A DNA stretch of 64,000 bases from NCBI RefSeq assembly GCF_000213175.1, contig NW_009799179.1, positions 4,238,858 through 4,302,857 of the forward strand. Direction: 5' to 3'. The translations under genes and the position numbers were made by a program. The notes beneath the pieces are model-generated. The model was not told the DNA's origin and did no database searches. It saw only the letters and a list, made by a program, of their open reading frames with translations. Shown here piece by piece: positions 24,806 to 35,685 of this stretch (its first letter is position 1; each line of letters begins with the position of its first letter). The stretch comes from Neurospora tetrasperma FGSC 2508 (lineage: Eukaryota; Ascomycota; Sordariomycetes; Sordariales; Sordariaceae).

Positions 24806-26952
24806 TCAATATCCAAACCCATCATGTTGATGCATAGGACACCTGCCCGGATGTCTCTCCCACCACGCACTTATACACGCTCTGTGAAACCTGCACAGAC
24901 ACTCCAACCTAGCCATGGCCACCCCAGGCTCAAACTCCTCCAGACAAATCGTGCATTCCGCCGAGTCCACGCAGTCTTTCTCCGTCGCCGTGTATGGAAA
25001 CATGCCGGTCCGCCGTGGCGGCGCTGGTGGTAGTGAAGAAGTATTGACTCCGCTGCTTCCCTCTCCGTTCTCGTCAGTCACTGCTGGGCGGGCACTGCCG
25101 TTATACGCGCTGTGCGTGGCTATACATTGGTTTATGTGGGATTCGCGCAGAGTTTCAAAGTTGGGAAGATTGCGTGATGGAAGCTCCCTATGGCAGACCG
25201 GACACTCATCTTCCTCGGGAATGATGTGTTGTTGTTGGTGATGATGATGATGATGTTGATGGTGGCGGCTGTGTGATCGTGGAGTTGGAGGTAAACGGCG
25301 GTTGATATCGGGACTGGACGATGAAGACGGTCCAGCTGAAGGTCCAGGCCGCTCACCAATATCAAGTAGAGACCGGTACCGTTGTTGAGATGTGAGCCCA
25401 CGATACGGGTGAGAATGGGAAGAGGAGCCGGACTGGTAGTATACCGGCGGGGTACCAGACATGATACGGCTCTCCATCGGGGCAGTGGAGATAAATATGT
25501 TGTTAGATCCAGATGGCAACGTCGTGACGGTGGGTTGCTATGGGGCAACGCTCGTTAGGTCTCAATCTTCAGAAAAACAGGTTGAGGGAAATAGATAGTC
25601 ATGAAAATCACAGTCTCACGAACCAGAGTTACACTTCTATTTCTGAACTGTCCATCGGATGAGGGCGACGGCCCGAAATACGAGCTCCATCTGTTACTGT
25701 AGTCGGGCGAGGTGGCTTCACCACCACCGCCCTCAGATCCACGGGCGACATTGCCGTGAGACCGCGAATGGTTTGACCCCTGGGCTTGCGTTTGCGGCGG
25801 AGCCGTGTTGGGATCTGGAACACAGGGGTTGCATAACCTGACCCGTTCGCCGCCGCCGAGGACACTGAAGTTCGGGGATCGCGGGTCTCCACCCAAAAAC
25901 GAGCCCGCGTATCTCGGAGCTAAACGGGGCGTGCCGGCCGGCTGTACGATATACTGGTACGGAATTGTGATTCTATGGGGCGAGCACGAATTGCACACCA
26001 CACGCCCGCATTTTCTGGACAGAGGTAAGTAGCTAGTTTTTGATGTCAAGGCCAGTTCAACAACATACCTGCAATGATGCTTTCTAACGAATATGCTAAA
26101 CTGGGTGTGGCAAATGGGGCAATAAGTCACCTCGGCGTCTGGCTGCCACCGTGGCAGCACTATCTCCTCCAATACCCTGCGCTGTGCCGGAGGAGGTTGT
26201 TGAGACAGGCCTCGCACCAACCTCGGTGAAAGATCTGTGGTGGGAGTTGGTGGGCTTTCGAATACTTCGCGCAGTCTCGAAGGTACACCACCACGCGAGG
26301 GTCCAGGGCTCGGCGTGGTTACCGTCCCTGATCCATACTCACCGGTACTTGTAGCATGCTGTGCAAAATATCCAAGCTGTGGCTGGCCTCTTGTTTGCAC
26401 TGGGGAATCATTGAGGGCAATTAGGTTTTCGGCCGACCCCGTGAGCGGTGTTGTAGGTAAGTTCTCGGTGTTGACTGGAGATGTGCCGTCCCCCTGTTGT
26501 TCCCCCGGTACGGGAGGATGGTTTGTTCCCGCCGCCGTGGTTATCTCATACCCGCCTCTTGCCGGGCTTGAAGGCAAAGGCGAAACGCCCCGAGAAGCAT
26601 TCGGGCTGGACATAACTACACCTCCCTCATCCTCGCTCTGGCTCAAAGGAGACACATCCCTAAGTTGTGGTTGTTCCCCGTCGGACTCGTCTGGTTGATC
26701 TGGGCGTGCCCTACCTTCCTCATCACCTTGGGATTCGCCGTCCGATATCACTCGCTCCACCACGTGGGTAGGGCAGTCAAAGTAGTGGGAGCATTCCTGA
26801 TCGTGGAAGGTCGAGTTCCGCCATTGGCATATTGGCCGCTGTGCGCTAACAGAAGGATGACGGCTTCGGGCATAGGGCGAATCGGATTCTGAATCGCTGC
26901 TTATGTTTATAACTGCGTCCCGGGAGGAACCGGGAGCATCACGGGTAGCCAT
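24806..26952 (-). CDS. FYVE and RING finger protein (Pib1-like E3 ubiquitin ligase candidate)
   Basis: Predicted 665 aa, complement(join(24806..25537,25633..26014,26069..26952)); introns of 95 and 54 nt. The first intron cuts inside the FYVE core: splicing restores RKHHCRKCGRVVC, so the R(K)HHCR phosphatidylinositol-3-phosphate motif is intact (about residues 266-350). A RING finger lies at the C-terminus (CTICLEEFEPG to CPMHQ, about 617-658). Between them is a CPVC...H...C cluster (about 534-560) resembling a UBZ4-like zinc knuckle, next to a His/Gln-rich tract. FYVE plus RING matches yeast Pib1, an endosome/vacuole-membrane ubiquitin ligase, though this protein is much longer because of its disordered N-terminus. 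ATG 26952 is the first in-frame Met. The second intron donor (GTAACT) is weaker than a nearby out-of-phase GTGAGA. Confidence 0.86.
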
Positions 26953-28587
26953 AGCTGGGCAAGGGGTTGTCGCTTGGTAGTCTGTATATCGTACAGTGTT
27001 GAAAGGTGAATAACTGGCTATTCGGGGCTGGCTGAGAGTATTACTAGTGGTATTTGGAAAGGCAGAAAGGGCACCAGGCCCAAGTTGAATATTCGGGGCG
27101 CTTGCGGTGGTGTGAGGCGAGGCGAGATGCGAACACAAGGCTGCGGTGGGGGATCAGGAATCAACACAGAGAGCCATTCAAATGCGTTCGTTTCTGGAAT
27201 GATTCTTGGATGTCCACAACCTATCGATTGGCCTTCTCGAGAGGCGAAAACGGAATTATGGGACCGAGGCGGTGACGGTGGTAGGCATGGCTGTTTTGGC
27301 AGGTAGAGAGGCGGATGGAAGGTGGTGGTGGTCAAGCCACTCCGTCGTCATTCATCAATGGACCTAAGACGGACGACGACGACGGCGATCTCAGAAAGAT
27401 GGTGCGACGGTTCACTCTGGGGAGCAAAGAACTAAGCAAGTCGCGAAGTCGACGGAAGGCGTTATTTCAGACTCCGGCTACAACACGGAACCGTCAAATC
27501 CCACAAGGAAGATGGTCCGTTTGCCGGCGGCGATTTGCAAGTGGAAAGTCGGGGTGCAGTCCCTCAGCGCGTGTAGTAGAGAGGTAAGGGACGGGAGCAA
27601 GGCGGCAGTGGAAGGATTCCGTCGCGAGCCTCTCCGCCCGCCGCAGAGGTAGTACCTCTAGTTCGCTCGGTTCCCCTCCCCCCGATTCCATGAATTGGTC
27701 TTTATCACCAAACCTTATCTTAACCGCCCTCCCACCTATACCCCAGGGTTGGAAGGACTCGGGTGCTGTCAGCTGCTGTCAGGGGGCTCTGTCAGGTGCT
27801 GAAACCACCACTGCAGGGGGTCAGCTAACATCTCCGGTCCACTTTTGTCTTCATGGAGCAACACCTCATGACCCTCGAGAGGACTTGAGACACTGCAGCC
27901 TTTTTTTTCCATTTTCCTCCTAACCAAAAATATCGACTCTTCAAGACGGCCGGCAATCTGGCTCAGATCTCTTTTTTGGTATTTCTCGAGTTTCATGGAG
28001 CACGTAAAGCCCGCCATGTTTTTCCCCTTCCTTATATCACTGCCTCTCAAACGACCTGCCAAAGAGCCAAGTAAACAAGTTCCCCTATGCGGGCCTGACA
28101 CAAGGCGCACTACTATCCGCTATCTTCGTCCTTGCTACGATTTTTTCGTTCACTCTTTCGTATATTGGAACCTCGGCCAACGTCGAAGCTGCCTATACGG
28201 TTCATCCTAGGCAACTTTCCCCAGTTGTGGCCGTCAATCTCGACAGTAGTCGGCATCCTCACTGGCCATGCAAGGTGGTCTAGGTATCAAGCAAGAAAAC
28301 TCGGTAGCGATTTTCTGGGGTTGTCGAGGCCAGGTACGTATCGGTAAAACAGAACACTTTCCTCGTCTTTCTTTCCTCCCTGGCTGGAGTCGGACGGGCA
28401 TCCGCCAGCAAGCGTTGGAATTTCTAGGCCACAGCCATTTGTTGAAAGATGTTTCTTGAATGGTTGATCTCGTTGTGGCCGAAGCTGTAATTTGTCAACT
28501 TGGTCACAAGGATAACAGTCAGTCTCTGCTTTCCCGCGTTCTACGGTATGATAAAAGCTCACTTTCGACTTGTAGTTTTTCGTTGAT
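26953..28587. other. Intergenic, about 1.6 kb
   Basis: Upstream of the FYVE-RING gene. Short open frames only, none recognisable. The region before 27700 is probably the promoter and 5' leader. Confidence 0.45.
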
Positions 28588-28864
28588 TCAGTTCGAGCCC
28601 GTAAGCCTCGAATAGTTTTGTCTGGTGTGAGCTCGCTCATTTCCGATCCCCCCATACAGCTTCAGTCGTTCAAAGACATCAGCCGGTGTGGTCCCTTTCG
28701 GAAGCACTGTGATCAGAGCTGCTACGTCCTTGATCGCCTGGCCAGCTCCTTGGCCTTGGCCTATTTGTGTAAGTAATTGGACAAGGAATTGAGCATAGTC
28801 TAGACTCACTAAATGTAAAGTAATGGCCGGCGTCTCGAAGCAGCACCATTATCACATTTGTCAA
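28588..28864 (-). pseudogene. C-terminal relic of an FAD-dependent monooxygenase
   Basis: Minus-strand translation gives LLRDAGHYFTF, then SQGQGAGQAIKDVAAL and LPKGTTPADVFERLKLY, ending at a TGA at 28588. This matches the GDAAHP / GQGAGQAIED region of salicylate-hydroxylase-type flavoprotein monooxygenases. The two halves join across a plausible 49-nt GT-AG intron (28761-28809). The expected N-terminal Rossmann motif and most of the catalytic domain are not found upstream, where the frames soon hit stops, and the usual Gly of GDAAH is Arg. I read it as a degraded gene fragment of about 75 residues. A rearranged gene with more introns upstream is the alternative. Confidence 0.6.
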
Positions 28865-29925
28865 TGTTGTGATTAGGGAGGTTAGTGATTAGTAAGGCAA
28901 CGTACAACGAATAAGAAATGTCTAATGCAGGAGGGTGAGCTCGACCATCCCGTCCAGGCGCCTTCTCGAGGTTGCCTTGCGTATCTATATGGCACATTAA
29001 CTTTGTTGGTTGAGGGGACCACGGCATGGCGTTACTTCCGGTGACCGGGATGTATCCGGCACTGGCCCGAATATTTCATTGTGCGGTTTCTGTGCGTTCA
29101 GGAAGGACTCCAAAAAGAGGGAGGTCATTACGCCCGTAGATCCAAGGGCAAGGGAAGCGGGAAAGGTAATTGTCCCAGGTGATTGGAAGTAATGGCACCT
29201 GGATAAGAGATGATGCTCAGTCAATGTGCCGAGTTGGCTGAACTCGATTTCTGACTCCCATAATAACTCAGATGATATCAGATATAAAGCTGGTATTTAG
29301 CGATGCGGAATGTGGGGAGCCACATGTTTCTCCCGAAGACATTGGGCGATCAGGGTCGGATCATACATACTATGTGCCGGAGTGGGGGTTCAAGTTGTGT
29401 TGCGTAGTTATACGGAATAGTAGTGGCGCCTACCAAGAGCGGCAACCGCTCGATGGAATCATACCTCTAGGTAGTTGCGCTCTCACTTCAAAAGGTCTAG
29501 ATGTCACAAGCAAAGGCAGCTGCACAGAGTACCATCTAGGTTGTACACAGGTTGCTTGGACATGACTGGAGTTGTTAAAGTTTGCTCACCAAGTGCTCCT
29601 GCAAGTTGGGATTGGGATTTGTTTCTGGCCCCGAGCTAGCACTGATTCTTGCCCGACCATCTTTCAGTGTTGCGAGGCACTTTCCGAGCTCCATCGAGCT
29701 CGGCAGTCGTTACCGCCGGGCCTGAAAAGGTCCAACAATGAGGTGCTTCGTGGTGGGCCATAAGGTCGTCAAGCTTATGTCCCTCTCGTCCCAAGACTTT
29801 CCCATTTTCCAACTCCTAACGCCTGAGGGTATACGGGCTGTTGATACTTGAGCTTAGGGTGAATATCTCATCTTTGTAATTTGCAGCCCCGTCAACCTGT
29901 CTCCCGTCGAACTTTTCAAGGAATA
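28865..29925. other. Intergenic, possibly decayed gene sequence
   Basis: No recognisable coding region. Upstream of the monooxygenase relic it may contain more of that gene beyond recognition. Confidence 0.4.
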
Positions 29926-30886
29926 ATGACCCCTCCGTTGGTTGCCCTGATAACCGCGGGCAGCGCTGGTCTCGGCGCCGCCACTGCCCGTCTCTTTGCC
30001 CGGAACGGCATCCGCCTAGTCATCAGCTACGACAGCAACGGCCAAAGGGCCTATGAACTTGTCGAAGAACTCACGAATATCTCCCCGCTAACAGCAGCTA
30101 GCACAGATCGCCAGGACAACTACGTTGCCCTCAAGGCTGACTTGGCTGAAAAGGATCAGATCAGCCAACTTGTCGACAACACTATATTTATCATGGGCAA
30201 ACTCGACATTGTCTTCTCCAATGGCGCATGGATCCGTCTTCGAGACATCAACGATCTGGATGACAACGTGAACGAGGAAGACTGGGATACGTGCTTCAAC
30301 ATGAACGTCAAGTCCCATCTCTGGTTGATGCACGCTGCGAAACCGTATCTGGACCAAACGGAAGGTGTCTTCATCACCACTGCTTGTTTGGCAGGTGTCA
30401 TAGTTAGCGGGAGTTCGCTTGTAAGCACTGACCTTGTTTGATGCCCGTCCCCTTGCCTAACGAAAAGTCCTTGAAGTAACATTCCCTATTGCAGGCCTAC
30501 TCCGTCACCAAGGCAGCGCAAATACATTTGGCCAAGGGATTGGCACAGATTGCGGCACCCAAAATCAGAGTCAATACTGTATCTCCGGGCCTTATGCTTA
30601 CGGTAAGCTGGCTCCAAACTTGGTCACCGAAACACATGCTGATGTTCACAGGACTGGGGTCTTCAGTTTCCACCCGAAAAGCAGGAAGAAGCGAGGGAGA
30701 GATCAAAGCTCAAGCGTTTAGCCACAGTAGAGGCACGTTATTCCTTCTCCCATCTCAACTATCACGCCTCTCTGACATGTCCTGTGACCCTCAACATAGG
30801 ATGTTGCAGAGCAGGTACTCTGTTTCGTCAAGTCCAAAAGTGTAACAGGAGTGAACGCCATTATCGATGGAGGAATGGTGCTCTGA
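29926..30886 (+). CDS. Short-chain dehydrogenase/reductase (classical SDR)
   Basis: Predicted 256 aa, join(29926..30420,30495..30602,30652..30732,30800..30886). It is an NAD(P)-dependent oxidoreductase of usual SDR length. Visible motifs: the cofactor loop TAGSAGLGAATA (about residues 10-21), FSNGAW in place of the usual NNAG, the catalytic AYSVTKAA (YxxxK), VNTVSPG, and the C-terminal INAIIDGG-like ending (VNAIIDGG). Introns 1 (74 nt) and 2 (49 nt) are GT-AG. The third (67 nt) appears to begin GCACGT and end AG: this joins LATVE to DVAEQV, the expected VEDVA. A GTAGAG donor six bases earlier would also keep frame but drop VE. The substrate is unknown. The neighbours are a monooxygenase relic and a broken transporter, so it may be a survivor of a small metabolic cluster. 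Confidence 0.83.
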
Positions 30887-31032
30887 TGACAGTGGCTCAT
30901 GGAAAACATCGATGGACCACACTCAGCATGCACCAAATACATATGATATTCCACAAAAGGAAAGGGGGGGCAAAGAGATAGTGTAGACTCTCACAACAAA
31001 CTAGGAGAGAAAAGTAAAAAAAGAAATTGTGA

Positions 31033-31124
31033 CTCGGATACCGGGAGTCGAACCCGGGGCTGTTGAGAGAGCAGTCACTCCTAAGAAGTGAGAGTCAACG
31101 ATGTTACCGCTACACCATACCCGA
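31033..31124 (-). tRNA. tRNA-Glu(CUC): tRNA-Glu (CUC anticodon) with 21-nt intron
   Basis: Read on the minus strand: acceptor arms TCGGGTA / TATCCGA pair over seven positions (one G-U), the A box is TGGTGTAGCGG, anticodon stem GTTGA / TCAAC, T arm CCGGG-TTCGACT-CCCGG with B box GGTTCGACTCC. The anticodon CTC lies at 31090-31092 and A37 at 31089. A 21-nt intron (31068-31088) sits at the canonical position one base 3' of the anticodon. The mature tRNA would be 71 nt including discriminator G, before CCA addition. Identity follows from the anticodon and the typical fungal tRNA-Glu body. Confidence 0.95.
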
Positions 31125-31233
31125 TCAGGAATGGTTCCGATTTGTTAAAAGTGAGCTGAAAGCAGCAGCCTATAGCTGCACAGTCATTGCTTTCCAAAGC
31201 ATTATGCGCGCAACTCGATTTCGAAGATCAATA

Positions 31234-32239
31234 TCACATTTCTTTTGCTCTTCGAAAATACCGAAGAACCACGATGGTCATATTGGGTGATCGCTCCATT
31301 TGAAACAAACTTAATGGAACAATACCAATAACCGGAACAACCCAATGAAGCCTGTGGTCTATGCCTACCTCATAAAAAAAACCCAATGCCAGAGGAGTGG
31401 TGATAAGCGAAGGAAACATAGCAGGAAGCCGCATCCCTGGATCGTGAACGCCGCCGTTGCGCTTCGCGGACCAGTCCCGTAATCTTGTCGCCTAGTTGGC
31501 CTCCAGTGGGTATGCCCAAGGGAGCACCAATGACGCCACTGATAGAGCAGAGGCCGGCTCGCGATGACTCGAAGCCGTAGGTCTCATTGAAGGCTGTGTC
31601 GACGTAGAAAATCACTGCTATCAAACACGCTAATGGTGATGGTTTGAACGAGGGCGGCCTAGAGCACGAAGAGAAGACAGATCAAGCCCATGGATCGGGC
31701 AATGAGCTGGAGGATGTTTTCGGTGGTTCATTACTTTCCTATCGGTTCCAAATGTACGTCGTCTCTGGAAAATGAAATTACCAACAGCAGCACGAAGCCG
31801 ATCAAGGCATATGCAACTTGTTATATGGTCCTTCAGGTGTAACTGATACTGATAAGTCTTGAAATGATGGCCAGCTCATGGTATTATAGATCAAGGTTCA
31901 GTAAACCTTACCCAAACACAAACATGCCTCCGGTCATCTTCATTGCCAAGCAAATGACTGCCAGACTGAAGGGTCAGTAATCCTCACCATTGATCATGGT
32001 ATCAAGAGCTCATTTGTTTGAAATTGTGTACTGACCACATGAAATGCAGTACTTGTATGCTTGAGGCCCGTGTTCTTGTCAGCCATCCGTAGCTCTGTCA
32101 CAAGTGGAAAGAAAGGACAGCATTTAGACGTACAACTTAAGAAGTTCACTGGGTCTTTCGATGGGATTGGAATCAGTGTAATCTTGCTCTTTTTAACATT
32201 ACTCAATGTCATTGGGGAGATCTTTTCGGTATGTTGCAC
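31234..32239 (-). pseudogene. MFS transporter pseudogene
   Basis: Minus-strand pieces in family order: ITLIPIPSKDPVNFL near 32140-32182 (the ILIPTPSxDPxDPLN N-terminal motif of fungal MFS transporters), then NILQLIARSMGLICLLFVL followed by a stop and AALVQTITISVFD at about 31610-31720. Next come VDTAFNETYG, GAPLGIPTGGQLGD and KITGLVRE, then a frame change near 31460 leading to NGGVHDPGMRLPAMF and LITTPLALGFFYEVG, ending at a stop at 31234. At least one internal stop and one frameshift are visible, and the middle is poorly preserved. No intact transporter can be drawn. A 31.0-kb tRNA gene lies just downstream. As an export/import protein it may once have worked with the adjacent SDR and monooxygenase. 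Confidence 0.8.
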
Positions 32240-33553
32240 TCTGTGCTTTCCTTTTGAGTGTCATGACTATGCAGCTTAGTGTGCTGGTGAATCCCGAGGG
32301 ACGTTTTTGCGTAACATTATTGTCATGGCGTCTCGATTGGACCAAGCGGAGCGATCAATGAATGGACAGTACCGAGTGGTTGATCGGAGTGATAGGGTGG
32401 CCATCTGAACGAGCATGCGATCTGAGTTGTTTCTCTTTTGCTGAGTGTACCAAGCTCGACACCGATACAAACGGCGATGTCCAAACGAGCTTGAGCTGTG
32501 CACGAGAGGCAGTTCTAGAGCTTAGCGGGGATCGACACGGCTGATTAGAAATACCAAAAGCTGTGACTTGAGATGTCGAATTTACCGCCAATTTCAGGAT
32601 CGCCTATCCAACTCGGGGATACTTGAGCAACTTTGGAGTTCTGGCAGGACTCGTTGGATGAAGTCTGGTGTGTTGAACTTTCAGGATTAACGGAACTAGG
32701 AGTGATCCAGCGGGAAGGTAGTAGATAAACGGCGGAATCCCCACGTAAGAAGGCTGAATCAACTGCGAATTTACGCATTGTTCGTAGTAAGCCGTCCCTC
32801 AATGGTTTTGGATTGAGGCAATGGTACTTTCAAGGCATCGCATCTTAGCCGGAGACTTGACAACTCTCATCTTGATTCCGAGCCAGTATCGACAGTAAAA
32901 AAGAAAATGGAGGTGGAGTAAGAAAGTCACGGGCCGGTTCTCGGTGAGAGGTTGCAGTCAGTGGGTGATTGTGCAGTGAGAAAGGGACGGAAGCTTGGTG
33001 AGTGAAGGACTGGAATACCAACCTAAGTATGGCGGTGCACACTTGATTGACGGATTAATGTGGCTGCCTCTAGAGCTGCAGATGTGGCGGGAGGGTCATC
33101 AAGCTCAGGCTGCTGCAATTGGTCACGGTACTCTAGCGTACCTTGCTATTGGCCAGAAACGATGAATGTGCTAGTGGATGTACACTGCATTTCTCCACTC
33201 GCTATGGATCGCACTAGTGTTTACATCACTCGTTATGAACCGCAACAAACTATCGGCAATCTTCACGACGCGCCTCACTAACAGCAAACAGCTTTATCGG
33301 GTTGAGAATCAAGACCCGTCACATTCAGCGCATTCTCGATCACGTTGATTTAAGGGTCGCCTTGCTAACCGCATTATATTGGGGTATTTTCTTTTTATTC
33401 ACTTTCCAATTTGCTCGCCGCTCGACGCGCAACTCGCTCCACCTCGCGCCTTCTTGAATCAAGACTCCGTCAAATTCAACAACGTCGCTCCGTGTTTCAT
33501 CACGCGCGTACACCGCTTCCAGGAATCGTAACAAAAAACAATTGTCATTCAAG
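32240..33553. other. Intergenic, promoter side of the chromodomain gene
   Basis: No supportable gene. It carries further short frames, none recognisable. The last 200 bases probably hold the 5' leader of the chromodomain gene. Confidence 0.45.
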
Positions 33554-34818
33554 ATGCCTTTTCTCTCCGATGCCGAGCTCGAGGACGATGACCTGGTCCG
33601 CATTAAGAGTGACCTTTTCGAGTAAGTATATTTTCCATCGACTAGACCCCTACAAAGTCGCACATTCCTAGTGAGGTATGGAAGCTCATGTGTCCCGCCG
33701 ACCTTTCCGTCAACTTACTTCGTTGCGATTCACCTCCTCACAGAACTTTGCCAGCTAACCAAGCTGCCAGTGAGTACAACGAGCCACGTCAAATCTCCGA
33801 AGATATCGCACCTAGCCAGCCTGTACCCGCCGGTGTCACCGTTGTCACTATGGATGATAAGCTAGAGCTGAACGCCCCTGTTGCCGGTATGGAGGGTGAA
33901 ACAAGCAAGCGTGCCATGCCATCCCGGTCTCTCTCAGCGACACCCGCACAGTCTGCTTCGAAAACCCCCAAGTCAGCAAAGAGCACGAGCTCCCGCACGC
34001 CCAAGAGTTCCCTGAAAAGCACTGAGAAGAGCAGCGGGCGCAAGCGCAAGGCCGTGGAGATCGAGGAACCCGACTCGGAAAGGGAGGAGGAAGTAAAGGA
34101 TGTCACTCCTGCAAAGCGTGGTCGCAAACCCGCCGCCGCTCCTAGCGCTCGTCTTGCCGCCAAGGCTGCCAAAAAGAAGGGTCCCGGTCGTCCCGCATCC
34201 ACCAATGGCACAGCTGTAAGTTCATAATCATTAGCCATAGCGACATGTTTATTCTAACCAGTCGAACAGAGCAAAGAGAAGTCCAAGGGCAAGGCTGGTC
34301 GCCCCAAGAAGGATGCCGCTTCTGATGTCGTTCCTAAGGGAGAATACGAGGTCGAGGCCATCATTAACTCGATGATTGATGCCGAGACGATGGAGCACGT
34401 GTACTTTGTGAAGTGGAAGGGTTACCCGGACAGTGACAACACCTGGGAGCCTAAGCAAAATCTCCAAGGTGCTACTGAGCTATTGCGCAAATTCAATGCC
34501 GACCAAAAGGCCAAGAAGTCCGAGGAGGCTTCCGAGAAGAAAGCCAAGAAGGCAAAGACCTCCCGTAAGGCTCAGGAGGCGGACATGGCTGACAAGGCGG
34601 ATAAGAAGACGGAGAAGGGCCCCAAGGCCCTCAAGGCCAAGCCCGCTGAGAAGCAACAGGCGAAGCCCAGAGGAAGACCCGGTAGACCACCAAAGGCTAC
34701 CAAGGACGCCAAGAGCGCGAAGGAAACCAAGGCTCCTGCCAAAGCCGCCAAGAAGACGAAAGAGGTGAAGGCACCTAGGGCAGGCACACGCGTTTCGAGC
34801 AGGACGAAATCGGCCTAG
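33554..34818 (+). CDS. Chromodomain protein with AT-hook-like motifs
   Basis: Predicted 386 aa, join(33554..33621,33672..34215,34270..34818); introns of 50 and 54 nt. A single chromodomain (about residues 229-280) reads GEYEVEAIINS, then VYFVKWKGYPDSDNTWEP. The aromatic cage positions (Tyr of EYEVE, Trp of VKWKGY, and the Trp or Tyr partner) are present, so binding to methylated histone tails, probably H3K9me3, is likely. Around it are Ser/Lys-rich disordered segments and several GRP/GRK cores flanked by basic residues (KRGRKP, GPGRPA, KAGRPKK, PRGRPGRPP) resembling AT-hooks. The C-terminus is Lys/Ala-rich, and I see no chromoshadow domain, so it is not a standard HP1. It could be a heterochromatin reader or effector of the CDP-2/CHAP kind, but I cannot assign an orthologue. 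Confidence 0.85.
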
Positions 34819-35685
34819 GGATCATCAACACAATTCAGGGGCTAATCAGAGGTACTCTGGTTTTTAATCTCTATGCACCAAGCGCAACCACTTGGCTAAA
34901 CGTTCCTCTGCTTTGAGCACCATTGATTGGGTGCCTCGGGCATTTAACGCTTCATTCGGAGAGCGCGCGAAGGAGCAGCCAGTGGTTGCGCAAAGGAACT
35001 TGGGATGGGCGGCCGGCTGGTTACTACTTTCACTCCATCTGTATATGTATTCGGGAATTCGTAGGCTGCTTTATGTTATTTCGACATCTTCGGTGGCACA
35101 TTACGGGGATGATATTAGCGACGCCAAAATACCCGCCAAGGCATGCCCGGAGGAGGAGAACAGTCTGCTTCGGCACACGAAGAAAATAGCGGACATGGAG
35201 GAATGCTAATGGAATTTACCCATCTTTGCTTCAAAGACTATCTTTGTGAGAAACTTGACCATGAAGAAGTGAGGGAGTGAGGTTCATGGACGAAATGTCC
35301 AGTTTTAAGTGGAAGCTGATGCTGTGGCTCTGTGGTCAGGGTAGGTAAGGCATCTCACAAAATGTAGGTACATAGTACACTACTGTACTATCATACCATT
35401 GGATGCATTATAGCCACTGCCGCACGTGTGAGTTGCCCGCCGGCAAACCAACTCTGCCGGCACGGCACGGGCCACGGTATCGAGACCTCCGATAGTTGTC
35501 CTTTCGTGGCTTACCTTTTGAAGTATTCTCTGGACCCGCGACTTGATTATAAACAGTCATACTTTGATACATCCCAGTTCGTTGTGGGAGCCGAAACTGC
35601 GGTCACACCGATTCATCCTCGTGTCAATCCGTTTCCAACGATAGGTCTCGCCCCCACGCGCGTATCTTCACAAATAACCGGCAAA
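34819..35685. other. Intergenic between same-strand genes
   Basis: No gene recognised. An open frame continues upstream of the MPDU1-like start to 35428 but lacks an ATG and family similarity, so it is treated as leader sequence. Confidence 0.5.

Noticed and set aside
35428-35685. N-terminal extension of the MPDU1-like protein
   Set aside because: The frame is open but has no ATG and no similarity to the family before 35686.
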